Assembly: GCA_028023455.1 (NCBI GenBank)
Contig: JAQFVV010006238.1
Location: 5,650,572-5,714,571 of the forward strand
DNA length: 64,000 nucleotides
Direction: 5' to 3'
Source of the DNA: Epiperipatus broadwayi
Taxonomy: Eukaryota; Onychophora; Udeonychophora; Euonychophora; Peripatidae
A program made the translations under genes and the position numbers. Of this stretch, positions 20,111 through 33,393 are shown piece by piece. Below the pieces are notes generated by a model. It did not search any database. It was given only the letters and a program-made list of their open reading frames with translations, and had not been told where the DNA came from. Positions within the stretch are counted from its first letter, which is position 1, and each line of letters starts with the position of its first letter.

Positions 20111-22190
20111 AGAGATCGACTTTATATACTTTTTTTTCTATAGTTATAATTTTTTATTGTTATTTTTTAATTTAGATATAAACTTGAAATGTCTTTTAAT
20201 TAATTTTCCATTTCTGATTATCTTAATCCTTTTCTTAGATTCATCTAAGCAATCTCGATAAGACACTTTACAGTTTTTTAATTAATTCAACTATTGATTT
20301 TAATTTTGTTATTAATCTGAAATCTTATAAACCAACTACATACATTTTCAAAGTTTTCTTTTACAAACAAATTTTTACAGACTAATTCTATTCTAAATTT
20401 TACATATTTATTTAGCTTTTACTACTTCAGTCTAAAACGCCATATTGAATTTTTTAAAATACTACTAACCTGAGACACAATTTTCACAATAACTTCAGTT
20501 TTAATTATGTTAGAGCAAAAAAAAAATTACCTTAATAGAAACTAGAAAAACTAAGAAAAACAATAAATCTAAGACAAATAGTGATAACCATTTAAAAAAT
20601 AAAGAAAAGAAAAGAAATTTCAACATCTGACATAATTATTACTTCTATGTTTGTTCATAATTTCTAATTCATCATGATAGAAGTATTAATTACATCTTCA
20701 GTTATAATTTCTTTGTATTCCTCACAAAATTATCTTTCTAACCATGTATAATATGTCTTACCTGAGATAATCCTGGGCTTCAGAATCTCCAAAAGTATTT
20801 GCTTAAGAATTCTTCATTTTTATCTTGTACCCCAAAAGTTCCAAATGTCAAAGGCATCTATAAAAAAAAGATTCATCCTAATAAAAGATACAAAATAAAT
20901 CATCATAGCAATTGGCTTCTTGTTTGTCTAAAACTAGAAATGATTGGCTACTGTCTATATCACTGATAAAATGAGTTTCATCTCTTCATTTTATATTTTT
21001 TTGTGTACATCAGTGATGTTTATATTCTTTATGTACACCAGTGGTGTTAGCTTGTTATATTTATTGTATTATATAGATATAATTTATTTGCATATAGTCC
21101 AATTGTTAGCTATAGACTTTAAAATAATATGATAAAACATATAGCAAAACCAGAGTGACTCCAAAGCATGAGCATAAAGGCATAAACAAGAATCAGAATT
21201 TGATTATTTGCCTACATATGCAATTTTTCTATACATTTGATTATTAGTTTTGTAACTCATTACTTTGTAAACACAAACATATATAAACATAATAATAAAA
21301 AATAAATTATTAAACTTTTTGAAAATCATTATTTTTATAAAATAAGTTTATTTTTATAAAATAAGTGGATTAGAACTTTAGAAAATTGTGGTAGATATGA
21401 ATTATATATGAGCATAAATAAATATATAATTTATCAACACACACCAACTACAAACTAAAATTAATAAAAATTATCATTTTTTTAAAAAAAAAAAATTAAA
21501 ATATTAAAAAAATAAAAATATTATTAAAAAAATTAAAATTTTATATTTACAAGCCTGTTACATTGAGGCTCCATCATAGGCCTTGTTTGTGAATAACATC
21601 TGATAAATGTCCGTTTGAAGACAGGTAAATATTTTTTGTTTTTATCGCTTTGAAAATTACAAAATTGATAAAAAAACAAAAAAAAACAAATAATCTGCTT
21701 GATTAAAACTCCTATAAAAAATCCAAATTTCATCAGATTTTTTTGTGGTAGACATCTTTGGAAAGCCACATCACTGAACTATCAAATGCCCATATGGTGG
21801 TTGATGTCATGTTTATAGTTTTTATGTCAGTAAAGAAAGAAAACAACATGTTGACCGATTGATAAAGATGTGCAGCTTACTCATTTAAAGAGCCGAAACA
21901 GATTTATAAAAGCTGTTTTCTTTAAAAAGAAAGAGAGAAAAAAGTTTTAACTGTTCTTTAATTCTATTATAATTCCCTCCCCCCTCTTACTAAGAAGTTT
22001 TATTCTAAGAAAACTATGACACAGTAATTTTTTACTTTTTGTTTTTTTAAAAAAAATCTTTAAGTCACTTATAATTTAATTTTTCTAAAAAAATTATGAA
22101 TCATGTAAAGCTGAATAGTGGTACAATATATTAAACTAAATTCACAAATTCAAAATAAAATTATAAATCAGCTGTCAATGGCTTTCCTGT
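20111..22190. other. AT-rich DNA, nothing recognised
   Basis: No coding or RNA features. 21470-21545 is A/T low complexity. Short open frames at 20944 and 21533 lack motifs. Confidence 0.5.
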
Positions 22191-22198
22191 CACACATT

Positions 22199-22297
22199 TT
22201 TGGTGGTCGAGAGCCAGTGATAGCTGTTTTACAATCAGTTGTCCTGGGTTAGCGGGGTCACTTCCTGGCTAATGCTACGACACATGAGGAAAAAAAG
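22199..22297 (+). mobile_element. tRNA-derived SINE (family S1), diverged
   Basis: GGTGGTCGAGAGCCAGTGATAG, TTTACAATCAGTTGTCCTGG, CACTTCCTGGCTAATGCTA and ACACATGAGGAAAAA align with the S1 copy at 61057. The B box is damaged. No clear target duplication. Confidence 0.7.
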
Positions 22298-23050
22298 TAT
22301 CACAAAACTAAACAAATATATATTATTCTACCTTTCCATAATTCCAACTCATACTTCAATTCTTTTTAATGACAAGAAAACTTTTAAAAAAGTTCATAGC
22401 TTCAGAATCACCAATCTTTATTAAAACATAAAGAAAAAAATAAAGAATATCTTTTAATAAAAGTGATTCTTAAGCTAATTTATTTAAAAGTTTTTTCAGT
22501 ATTAAAATAATTGTGATATGGGTTGGAATTATGGAAAGATAGGACTGTATATATTTGTTTTGTGTTACAATGTGAGAAATCTGCATTAGTTGGAAAACCA
22601 CTGGTAATGAATAAGCAATTTAATTTTGGATACTTAGTTTAATATCTATGCAAGACAAATTAAACACCAAATAACACAAAATATAGTCAGAGAGATGATA
22701 AACTTCTTATTTAAATAAGCTGTGATAATTAATGCAGTGCCTTCTAAGTTAAATTATTTCTTTGAATATAGTTCATGTTATTGAATGATGTTTAATTAAC
22801 ATTACACGCTTATAAAGCTGTTAAAATGAGCAACAACTGATTCCATTTTTATAAATTTGATTATAAGGTGACTTGAGTAAAGCTACATAAATTTTTCATT
22901 AGTTTAAATTTTATACTCATCAATGTTTTTATCTATATAAATATATAATGAATGATTCATTCTCATTTATTGGATTTATGGCTTTGACACTGAAGGGTGT
23001 TGCATTAAATGTCACAATGCATTTAATTTTAGGAATTTTTCAATGCAACT
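22298..23050. other. AT-rich DNA, nothing recognised
   Basis: Featureless. No repeat family or coding frame seen. Confidence 0.5.
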
Positions 23051-23054
23051 AGAT

Positions 23055-23490
23055 TTCATATGTTGAATTAAATATTTCCATAGATTGTTATTATAATAAA
23101 GAATAGAAATAAGGTGTTTATATCCATATAAACAGAGATACCTTTTTTAACCTTTGATGTTGCTATGAATCTCTGAGGCTACACAAATTTTCTCATTAAC
23201 ATATGATAGCTCTTTTGTTGGCATTTTTTGTTGAAGTAATTTACAGAATATTATAAGATATTGATCTTCTGAATCCTCATATCTATACAAATAGCTGTCT
23301 GGATTTAAATCCTTATAACAACTTGGAATCAAAGTAAAAGAGGACCTCCTTTTATTTCATATTAAATTGAAGACAAAAACCTATTATAAGGATAATACTT
23401 AGGACCATCAATAGCATATGATGATTTCTTAGCAACATCAAAGTTACTTAAGTAATTTACATGAAAATAATCTCACACTTTATATATATA
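23055..23490. repeat. FB-2 foldback
   Basis: The left end (AAAGAATAGAAATAAGGTGT... TTTGATGTTGCTA) pairs with the complement of the right end (TTAGCAACATCAAAG... ATGAAAATAATCTCACACTTTAT). Partial copies at 24420-24560 and 50195-50340 share AACAGAGATA and ATAATAAA(G/A)AATAGAAATAA. The open minus-strand frame inside has no motif. Confidence 0.6.
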
Positions 23491-23498
23491 TATATATT

Positions 23499-23728
23499 AA
23501 AAGCCAGTCAACATTTAGACAATCCCAATATCAATAACAATCGACAATTTCAAACTGTTGTCAAGGCAACCTCCTTTTCAACATGATTCATTTATTGTTA
23601 AAAGGTGGTTGCCTTGACAACAGTTTGAAATTGTTGATTGTTATTGATATTGGGATTGTCTAAATGTTGCTGGCTTTTAATTATTACCTCCAAATTTATT
23701 TAGCCTTGAACATTATTACACTTAATAT
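23499..23728. repeat. FB-1 foldback, complete palindrome
   Basis: AAAAGCCAGTCAACATTTAG... at the left is mirrored by ...CTAAATGTTGCTGGCTTTTA at the right. The centre is CAAGGCAACCTCCTTTT against AAAAGGTGGTTGCCTTG. Flanked by AT microsatellites on both sides. It serves as reference for the half copies at 12729, 16636 and 17757. Confidence 0.85.
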
Positions 23729-24415
23729 ATATATATATAGTTTAAATGGGGATACCAACATATCCAAAAGCTATATATAAACTACATTTATACGGCAGTA
23801 AATGCAAACAATAGAGTGGCTCCTTATCTTTAAGTTTTCAATCAGTTTAAGCATTCATTTATGGCTATTGTTGGAAAATAGATAGTGAAATTTGTATATT
23901 AGCCTAATTCAAATACAAGAAAATTATTTTGAAATTATAATAGAATATGTAAAGGTGATGCTCCATTTTAACAACCCCATAATATTAATGAAAAGTTAGT
24001 TTTGTCAGTGTAAATATTTGCATACATAAAATTTGCATCGAAATAACAGCACACCAAAGAAACTTTACATAAACAACATTCATAGAGAATAGATTACCTA
24101 TTCCATGAGATTGTTTCTGGATGTGTTGTAACTTTTATTTTAAATATCATGTACATTAATCTGTGCACGTTTGATATATCATTAATATTATGAGGTTAAA
24201 AACACTTCCATTATCCTGTAAATATTCAATTGTAATTTTAGACTGTTTTACACCATATGTAAATCAGGTTAATATAAAAATTTCACTTCTTATTTCCTAA
24301 TAATGTCAATAAATTATTACTTAGAACTATCAAAATCTCAAGGAATAAGTATTCCATTCTATTTTTAGCATTTATTAATCTGTGACTGTTGTTTATACAT
24401 AGCTGCTGGGCATGC
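23729..24415. other. AT-rich DNA, nothing recognised
   Basis: No feature supported. Confidence 0.5.
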
Positions 24416-24419
24416 TATC

Positions 24420-24560
24420 AATTCTGGCTTAGATTTTGTGTACATTAATCTTCAGAGATTGTCAATTAGTAGTAATTGACATTTTCTTGGTAACATCAAA
24501 GGTTAAAGTTATCTCTGTTTACATGGATATAATCTCATTTTTATTCTTTATATATATATA
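24420..24560 (-). repeat. FB-2 fragment
   Basis: GGTAACATCAAAGGTTAAAG and TATCTCTGTTTACATGGATA, read on the minus strand, match the left arm of FB-2 at 23055. Ends at an AT microsatellite. Confidence 0.6.
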
Positions 24561-24999
24561 TATGTAATGAGTTTCGATTTCCAATGTTGTGTCTATTTGT
24601 CAAATAGTCAAAACTAGTTATCAAACAATGGAATAAAAATATTTATAATTGAATGTTTTTAATTATCTATTAAAAATCTAAAAGAATAAATGGGTGATTG
24701 CTAACAGTATATTGATAAAAGAAGTATGTACATTTTGTAGTTATAATTATTTATATATTAGTTGTTCAATAACCTCAATCGGTATTACATATATAAATAA
24801 ATAACAATTTTGTGTTGATTAGTGAATTGGTGAAATGGCAAAATCTACAGCTTAAGGTTTATGAGTAATAGCTGTCATTACTTCAAATGCTCAGCTTAAT
24901 TTTCAGCTCCAGGGCAGAAAATTTATTTGTTTAATAAAAAGAAAAAAATTATTAATTATCACAAAATAACTGTTAATATCTTTTTCCAACTTTAGGTCT

Positions 25000-25230
25000 A
25001 AGTGCACTGCTTTAAGATTCTAAAGCTCCTAACTGATGAAAGCCATAAACTAGAAACTAATTTAAAGATATTGGATATGACAGCACTTGATAGGAATTTA
25101 ATAAGCACTACCATCTATCATCCAATGATTACTTTAGCTTAAACTAGGTGGCATAACTATGATGGAAAAAAAATTATTATTGAATAGTATTGTGTAAGCA
25201 GATGACATGTGATGTCAATTTACTTATCAA
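25000..25230 (+). mobile_element. HR-1 repeat, highly diverged
   Basis: Keeps the HR-1 order: GTGCACTGCTTTAAGATTCT, CTGATGA, GATATTGGATA, GATAGGAATTTAATAAGCAC, then a diverged end. The ribozyme region still has CUGAUGA and GAAAC, but stem I (CUCCUAA versus UUUAAAGAU) is broken. Likely an old inactive copy. Confidence 0.6.
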
Positions 25231-25709
25231 TTAATCAGAGCTTTTATGTGTCTGCAAGTTGAATTTATCTGAGAAATAGTGTTCTTCAATAAAGATATCC
25301 ATATTTAAGAATATGAATTTTTGTATTGATTGATTAATTACTAGATTCTTCATAGATGGCTGAGAAGTAGATTAATTTGGATTACTGCCATCAAGTATAG
25401 ATTAAACTTAACATTAGGAAAATGTTTACATTATTTAGGTACATACTTAATATTCACCATAATGCTAACATTCCTCACTCTTCTAATCTGTTTTCTTTTA
25501 AATTGTCTTAATTTCTGCCATTTTTCTCCTTAAAACTAAAATATAATGCCAAAAAGCGGATTGAAAAAATTAAATATACTACAGTATATTCTTTTTTATG
25601 CATTGTTTTACAAGTATTGAACTTTCTACAGTCATAATTTTGACATCAACCATTTCAAACAAATATATTAATGATTATTATTAATGCTATATAAAAGTAA
25701 AGTTTTTCC
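25231..25709. other. AT-rich DNA, nothing recognised
   Basis: No feature supported. Confidence 0.5.
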
Positions 25710-26297
25710 TTAGCATTAATTGTAAGTATAGAGGTTCCAAACTCAGATCCCCTATACTTACAAGTAAAGCTCCCAGGTTTGTGAAGAGTGCCTGGTTTTC
25801 AAATATTTACATATCAAGCTTGTATCCTGTCTATCCCTCTTATATGTATGTAAATGGATACAGTCCTATACATGAGGGGTCAGAGTGACTTCAGGTCAAC
25901 ATGGGCATGACAATAATATATGCATCAGCATGGGATTTGAGTTTTCATCATCAGATTTTCAATGATATAGATGGCTGAAAAGTTGGAGGGTGGAGTGGAT
26001 TGAAGCCTGTCCATTAAAGTATGAAGATTTTCTATTTTAATATAAACTGATCACTGATTATATATATATATGTAGGAGATGATAATCAGGACCAAGTGAT
26101 GAGTGCTGGTTTAGCACGAAATACGTTTATTAGTGATTATTTATCTTTTCTATATGTGTGTGGTCATGTGTATCAGTTGTATGAGATAGTGTGGATAGTT
26201 GAAGCGTGCTTGAAAATCTGAGTTCAGATCCCCTATACTTACAATTAAAGCTCCCAGGTTTGTGAAGAGTGCCTGGTTTTCAAATATTAGCATTAAT
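25710..26297 (+). mobile_element. HR-3 insertion with 11-bp target duplication
   Basis: TTAGCATTAAT occurs at 25710-25720 and 26287-26297, flanking the insertion. A 65-base block (CAGATCCCCTATACTTACA ... CTGGTTTTCAAATATT) is present at both ends in direct orientation (about 25743-25806 and 26224-26288), so the insertion is more than one unit long. The middle is the HR-3 body in plus sense, with a hammerhead-like motif at 26092-26136. Insertion of a permuted, longer-than-unit RNA copy would give this shape. Confidence 0.8.
26092..26136 (+). ncRNA. Hammerhead-like motif, HR-3, core mutated
   Basis: ACCAA, GUGAUGA, GUGCU-GGUUU-AGCAC, GAA, AUACGUUUA, UUAGU. Stem II is a perfect 5-bp helix. The first core base is G instead of C, which should abolish cleavage. 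Stem I has one A.C mismatch. Confidence 0.6.
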
Positions 26298-26971
26298 ATA
26301 AATTTTAAACCTCAGATAAATATTAATATATCTGCTGGAGAATGTATGATAGTGTGAACGTTATAAGTATGCTTTTATTCGGTTAATAGTTTCATCACAC
26401 AGACAAACTAATACCAAATTAACTTACATTATTTGCCAAAATTTTTATATATTAATTTTTTGCATGTAGTAAAGCGAGCAAGTTATCGATACGTTTGGTC
26501 ATTAGCAATATGATGGTTAATATTGCCCTCCCCCTTCCCAACAAAGTTTCTCGTATCATCATATAAAGGAAACTGAAATTAAAACAAAAAGTTTCTAATA
26601 TCATTTAGATGTATATAAACCCTTAATTTTTTAATTCCAAAAAACAACTTTACTTTATAAAAGATAATTGCTAATTTTCTAACAAGAATTGATGTTAAAT
26701 ATTTCAATGTTGTTTTGCTACTAATTACGAAAAAATAGTTTTAAGAAAAAATAGAAAAACAGTGTTAAAGAATTTTTAGTGTCAGAAATGATCTATGCTT
26801 ACTGTCTTTATTAGTTTTAACTAAACTTTTTAACATGCTTTTAAAAAAATATTTTAAAAAGAATACTTCTTAATATAAGTAGAATTGATAATAGTAATAT
26901 ATACAGTATTTATTTATGGACACTTATTGACAATTTAACTAATAACTGTTAACAAAAAAAATATATTAAGG
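26298..26971. other. AT-rich DNA, nothing recognised
   Basis: No feature supported. Confidence 0.5.
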
Positions 26972-27085
26972 TCAAGCGTTGTTGGCCGAGAGGTCAGCGC
27001 AGCCGCCTTGCAAGCAAAAAGTTGATAGCAGATGGTTGTTGCGGGTTCACCTCCCGGCCAATGCTATGACATATGGAAAAAAAAA
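26972..27085 (+). mobile_element. tRNA-derived SINE (family S1)
   Basis: GTTGGCCGAGAGGTCAGCGC (A-box region), CCTTGCAAGC, GGGTTCACCTCCCGGCC (B box and 3' T arm), then ATGCTATGACATATGG and an A-run. It carries about 20 extra bases in the variable-arm region compared with the copy at 61057, as does the one at 61425, so these two form a subfamily. Confidence 0.85.
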
Positions 27086-27730
27086 TATTATCAAGGAACA
27101 TGCAAAGAGTGTAATTATGATATTGATTCATAAGTGGCTTTATTAAATTCTTCAATTCTACTATTGTGGCAATAGATTCAACAATTATTACCTATGGTTT
27201 GTATTTATCCATATTTTTATAGATCAGTCGTTGTTAAAATCCATTTATAAAGCAAATGACTGCAATGACCATTAATTACTCTCTTCTGAATCTATTAATG
27301 AGACATCATTTATGTCTGAAAACATCAAATCCAATCAGCTATATTGGATCTAGAAAAATAAATTTGTTTAGAACTTCATAAGAATTCCATTTTATGATTC
27401 AATCGTAAATTTTTTGTTAAACATAAAAAAAAAAAAAATAATGATATGAGTCAAACTATAAATAATAAAACTATATCTTGAGTTATTGGTAAATCTGATT
27501 TCTTAACTCATTTTTATACATTGAAATTTTCCTTCTAATATCTAACAAAAAATATGTAAAAAAACCAGGAAGCTATTAAAAAAAATAGCCTTAGTGAGCC
27601 AGTAATATTTTACACAGGAATCAATTGGAAATCCAAAAGTTTAATTTGAAATCTTTTCCATCAAAATAAAGACATAATATTCATCATCAGAATATTAGTG
27701 CTAAGAAATAATATACCTATAAAGCATTAG
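27086..27730. other. AT-rich DNA, nothing recognised
   Basis: A 14-base A run near 27426. No gene or repeat family seen. Confidence 0.5.
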
Positions 27731-27734
27731 AAAT

Positions 27735-28940
27735 TTGATGCGCATGTTCTAAAACCACATATGATCCATCTATGGTTAGAGCTTATTCTTTAAATAAATC
27801 AACAATTATTGATCATATCTAAATTAGGCTTGAACTTATTATGACCCTGATTTTAAACCTGTCCATTACTTGCAAGCTCAATACACATATCACAGAGAAG
27901 AAAAAGTTTCTCATTTTTAATTACCTGCACACTGAATCTTATTAGTTTGTATATTATCATTTTCAACCACTATCAATCCACTGCAGGATAAAAGTCTCTC
28001 CAAATTTAATCTATGTATAATCTCTAGCCACTCTTTTCCACATCACTCAACACACTCCCTCATTTCATCAATCAAACATATGGTCTCTTTCTGGGTCTTT
28101 TAAGTCTCTTGGAATCCAAGAGCTTGTTTATATGTAATAATTAATAAAATAGTGATTTCTAAATATGTAAAATTGTGAAAAGAACTACTCTTGACATCTG
28201 TGCTAGCAAATTGGCATGCATTCTCTCATCAATAATTGTTTTAAAACCATAGCCATAGGTTAAAGCTATTCATCAATTATTAATTGTGTCTAAATTAGAA
28301 CATGAACTTATTATAAGCCAGATTTTTAAATCTGTATATTACTTGCAAAAGTTCAATTTATATATCACAAGCAGGAGAATCTTTTTTTATTTTAATTATC
28401 TGTAACACTTGTGCAAGAAATATGCATATTTATAAATCAGGTTTGTAATTTGTTCAAGCCTTAATTTAGGCACAGTCAATAATTATTAATTAATTTAAAG
28501 AATAAGGTCTAATCACAGGTGGAACAGTGTGAGATAAATTTCTAGCACATGGATGCAAAGCCGTTTCTTCCATAATTTTCCACATATATAAATTACTATA
28601 TTATTAATTATTGCATATATACATGCTAATAAAATTTAGTATTGCATGTAGTGAATATTGAGAAACTTTCTCTTTTCTGTGATACATAAAGTGAATTTGT
28701 GCAAGTAATATGGAGATTTTAAAATCAAGTTTATAAGTTCAAACCCTAATTTTAGACATAGTCAATAGTTGTTAATTAATTTAAAGAGTATGTTCTAACC
28801 ATCGATGGACCATCTATGGTTTTAATATAATTTTTGATGGGAAAGTGATAATTTTCTGTGCGTGTATAAAGAATAGTTTTTCCGCCATTGTACATATGTA
28901 TAAATTATTATATTATTAATTATTACATATACATTAATCG
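27735..28940. repeat. FB-3 foldback cluster, four arms
   Basis: Two arms (about 27735-27950 and 28240-28400) share TAAATTAG and ACTTGCAA blocks. Two inverted arms (about 28430-28560 and 28690-28830) carry the complements, for example TTCAAACCCTAATTTTAGAC. Both outer ends have TATTAATTATTACATATA-like sequence. It looks like two nested or tandem foldbacks, interrupted on the left by the LINE fragment at 27955. Confidence 0.55.
27955..28125 (-). pseudogene. RTE-clade LINE 3'-end fragment
   Basis: ATCAATCCACTGCAGGATAA, GGTCTCTTTCTGGGTCTTTT and CTTGGAATCCAAG match the 3' end of the RTE element at 39495-39670. Read on minus it is the last coding residues and 3' UTR. Strongly 5'-truncated. It sits inside an FB-3 arm. 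Confidence 0.8.
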
Positions 28941-29149
28941 TATATATATATATATTCATTGTGTTTCAAGATCTTTTGACAACTATCTTTGATGCCTGTT
29001 TATAAAACATTTAATTTTACTTAAATTTAACTTAGAAAACTGAACACAATTGTTTAGAATGATATAAACTATTACATATAACAGAAATAATAGTAAAAAT
29101 AATAAATCTAAATAGTATATGGATTAATAATAATAAAATAATAATCACT

Positions 29150-29400
29150 GGATGATTTGTCACGTGATATGTTACATTACGTTAGGACACCAGATGTAAA
29201 ATAGTTAATCCATGACCTATTGACCTATATCTCTTGAGTCAACATTCTACTACTGTAGCAATACATGCAGGGAAAAAACAATCAAATAGTTTAATACTCA
29301 GGGTTTTATGTGATGTTTGAGTACCAGAAGTGAAAGAGTTGAGTTGTGAACAACAGACCTCTAGCTCTTGAGGCTAGCATGCTACCACACACTAGATCTC
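29150..29400 (-). repeat. Diverged tandem SINE-like repeat
   Basis: Two diverged copies in a row, from about 29158 and 29300. Each has a (C/G)TGATGTTTGAGTACCAGAAG-like start and a CTCTTGAG-centred palindromic arm. On minus, GGTAGCATGCTAGCCTCAAG and GTTCACAACTC resemble tRNA A and B boxes. Weak call. Confidence 0.3.
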
Positions 29401-30012
29401 ACAAGCTAATAATTGTCTAAACATAGAAACTATCATACCCAATAATAATAATAATTATCGTCATCATCATCTTTACATTAGAAGAGATGGTACGGATGAG
29501 TTTCCATCTTCTATAATATGTTTTATTTCATTTGCTTTATCAAAAGTAATGTCGCTGTGTTCCAATGTCTGTGAGTAAATAAAATTTTTGATTATCAATC
29601 AAAAGTAATCAAATTTAAATAAAAAAACTATTTAATAATATTGTATTGAATAATTCACAAAATTAAAAGCAATTGCAAGTTTTGTGATAAATTTTTTAAA
29701 TAAAATAAAATGTTGTTCAATAATGTGGATTTTAATTAGAACCGAAAGCAGAGTAAATAAAATGTAATATCTCAACATTTTGTTATTGTGAAATGATTTT
29801 CTGAAAGTAAACATTCTTTTAGAATAAATTTATTAATAAATCAGGTTTTATCATTAATATAAATAATAATCAGATTTCATTTTTATTACTGATTTAACAT
29901 CTTATTTGAGAGTTGTTTTTTTTTTCAGACAACATTTAACAAAAATCTACTGAATATCTTACTTTAAGCATAATTTAATTAAAAAACAACTATATTAATC
30001 TTTAACTAAATC
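29401..30012. other. AT-rich DNA, nothing recognised
   Basis: Includes a short AAT/CAT trinucleotide run at about 29440-29471. No gene. Confidence 0.5.
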
Positions 30013-30013
30013 T

Positions 30014-30152
30014 AAAGTTTATATCTGGACTCGGAATGATATGGTAACATTTAGCCTAATAAATGATTGGTAGTAACCATTAACGTATTTATCTGAAGCG
30101 GATGATATCAAAGTAGTAAATACAGAGAGTTTGACATTTGTATATCAAATGC
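30014..30152 (+). repeat. Interspersed repeat R1, copy 2
   Basis: AGTTTATATCTGGACTCGG ... TATATCAAATGCAATA aligns with 15331-15455. The function is unknown. Confidence 0.65.
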
Positions 30153-30296
30153 AATAACTAATCCATCTATAGAGCTTTTATATTTCATTTTAGAATAGCT
30201 TATTGTTATGTTGTTACTATCTTATTATAAGCATATAAAGATAGTAATAATAAAAGTCGGTTTACCACATACAAATATAGATCTTTGTATTATATT

Positions 30297-30421
30297 TCAG
30301 TACATACGATTTTTTTTTAATGTATCAAAGCGTCGGCCGGGAAGCGAACCCCGGGACAACTGCTTGTAATATTGCTGTGCTAACCACTCGGCCACCAACG
30401 CTTGATCAGTACATACGATTT
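30297..30421 (-). mobile_element. tRNA-derived SINE (family S1) with perfect 16-bp target duplication
   Basis: TCAGTACATACGATTT occurs at 30297-30312 and 30406-30421. The SINE body on minus starts CAAGCGTTGGTGGCCGAGTG and contains a good A box and a B box GGTTCGCTTCC. The tail is a short A-run. A perfect target duplication points to LINE-mediated insertion that is fairly young. Confidence 0.92.
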
Positions 30422-33393
30422 GATATAAGATCTTTGATAAAACTGCATATTAACAAAAAAAAATTATAATACATTGAAAACATTTTTTTAAAATTAAATT
30501 CGGTTTTTATTATCCATTTATCCACTAAAAATTTTAAATTTCTATTATATACATAAAAAGAAGAAACAGGGTTTAAAAAATATTTCATTGTAAACATTGT
30601 GACAAAAATAAATATGATAAATAAATACTTGGTTCTTAGTAGATTTGTTTACTTGTAGATTTTACGACTTTTTTAGCCTGTTTTAGAAAATGTGTACATT
30701 TAAGAATGTAGTACATATATCGATATTAGGAGGATAGTAGCTTGAAGAACACAATTCTGAGAGTGATTAAGAGAAATGGGAGCAATATAAGTGAAATGCT
30801 ATGATATGCTGTTTATACCAAGTGGATTGGAATACAAAGAAGGAAGTGTTTAAACACAAAAATGGTCAAACACACTATAATGGGTTTTATAACAGTTTTA
30901 ATGTATTTTTTAATAGTGTTTAGGTATTTGTTTTTTTTTAATTAAAATTATCCAACATGAGAACTTCTCAAAATTTTTACGATCTCCAACAATTTTTCTG
31001 CAACCCCCTTGAGGCATCACAACCCACGGTTTGTGCACTGTTGTGTTAATACATAAAGTTTATCTTTGCATTGTAATTCTCAATAAATTGAATGCTTAGA
31101 TACGATTCAAGTTAAGTACAAATTGATTCATTCAGAACTTCCTTTATTAACATACTTGTAGTAGTTTATATATAGCTCGCTAGGGATTTTTAGTGACTTC
31201 CAATATGATTATATTATGATGTAATAAAATTAAAATCATTATAAGCTTCAGTAATGATGATTAAATAAGTATAAAATAATGACAATTTTTCATAAAGATG
31301 AATAAAAATAATCAAAAAGATATATATCAAAAAGTACTTTCTTTACACATATATTAAAAATAGTTGTTAATCATTTAAAAAAATCATGTGACGTTTAAGC
31401 ATAAAAAGGGACAATGTATGCGTTGATTAATAATGAATGAGTTTCTGGACTGTGAGTTACAATTTTACTTCTATGCTAAACATATACATATTATCACATT
31501 TACAGAGGTACATTTACAAAGATTTTTTTTTCTTAGGCAAACTATCAAGTGTCACTAAACACAGTTTGGTTTGATTCAAACTTAGGCCTTTCATTGAATT
31601 CAATTACTTTGATTTTCATTAAAATAGATACATTTTCTTCTAATGTATACGTTTTTAATAAAGTATTCTGATTATGCATATTTGTAGAAAAATACAAATA
31701 TTTTATAATTTTTTTATGCATATACGTTTAACTAATCAAATATATAAATCATAGTTATTAAGTGTCTGAGAATATAAACTTATTATCAGAATACTTAAAT
31801 CTGAATGTGTTACTGGTAAATAATTTTAAAAATAAAGTTTTTGAATAAAATATTATTTTATCACTAAATAATATTACGATAGCATGTCCCCCATAAGAAA
31901 GTATACATAAAAGACAGTTTACAATTAAACATCCATCTTACAGTTACTGTATTATCATTTTAAATATTAAAAAAACACACATATACACAACAATTATTTA
32001 TTCTTTTAGCTTTTTGCCAATAAATTATTGTCTTTTTGTATACATTCATCTTTGATACTGCTCAAATGCAATTTTTTAAAATATAAAAGATTTAGTCTAG
32101 TGTCCAAAACTATAACTAAAATATATTGTTTTTGCACAACATGAGCTAATAAAAACAAAAACTAAATCTTCACAAAAAGAGCTTGAGGAAAGCACTTGAA
32201 GAATACTAGAATATTATTATGGCTTTCATAAACAACAATAGGAAAGAGAAATATTAAGAAACCCTAATATCAAACTATATCACATAACCCCAGCTTACAC
32301 AATGATTTCAAAATCAAACTCACATTTGTTCAATTCCAACTCAGCTAACAATTGTAAACCTCAAAAATCAATAGATGCTAAATGTTGGTACTTATTAAGT
32401 CCATATCAAGTGCTGTCCTATCAATATCTCCAAGGCCAATTTATGACTTATGGTACATTAGATCCACATCTAAAAATTATTCACTGACAATAAATAAGAA
32501 ATGAGTCTAAGGAACAAGATTGGGTTTCACCCAACATCTATCGATTAACCAAATTTACAGCAGTTGATACAATTGGAATAATTTAGAGAGACCTTTGCTT
32601 TTAAAAAATGATAATAATAAAGAAAATCCATATTTTTCTCAGAAACATATTTATGCCCATTAAGCCAACAAATCATAGTTAAAAAATTTAATAAAGAAGT
32701 TTGTAATTATTTCTCAGCAAAAACACAATTAAACATAAAACCACATCATATATTGACAATCTTTCATTATTTATTACAAATGTAAGCTTTCAAATGATAA
32801 ACATTTTAAAAGTTAATACTTGAACTGTGTAATATAGAATAATAAAATAATAAACTTTGTAACTATAGCAATGAAGTTCAGCATTATTGGACATAATTTT
32901 ATCTACTCAGAAAGTTAGTAGAACAAGATATTAGCTATTTAAATTCTATTTTTAAATTTAAAAGAAATTTAGGGTTACTTATCATTAAAGAAAAGAACAT
33001 GTTTAAATTAAACATTACTATTATTATTATCATTATCATTATTACTAGTATTATTATGTTTCAACAATAATCTTTATTTATCAAAAGAGTTAACATAGAT
33101 TTTTTTGAAAAATTGTTGCATAGATAATTCATAGTTGAAAGTCAATTGATGTAAAAAGGAATTTTTTGTTCAAAGTACTATTGCAGGAGTTCTTGGAAAA
33201 TTTGGATTGCTGTCTCCACATGTGGAATTCAGGCTTGAATTTTCATATGTGGTTGAGTTCCTAAGGTAACAAACAATCAATACTGTTCACTGTTGAGTTA
33301 AGGGATAGTGCACAATGTTTGGTCAGTTGTTTGTCAGTCACTGAAAATTGGCTGGAGTTTGAAAATTGATAAGTATGTTACATGAAATGATAG
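30422..33393. other. AT-rich DNA, nothing recognised
   Basis: About 3 kb without a shared repeat, coding frame above about 60 codons or RNA gene that I can support. Includes short ATT repeats near 33018-33058. Confidence 0.5.
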
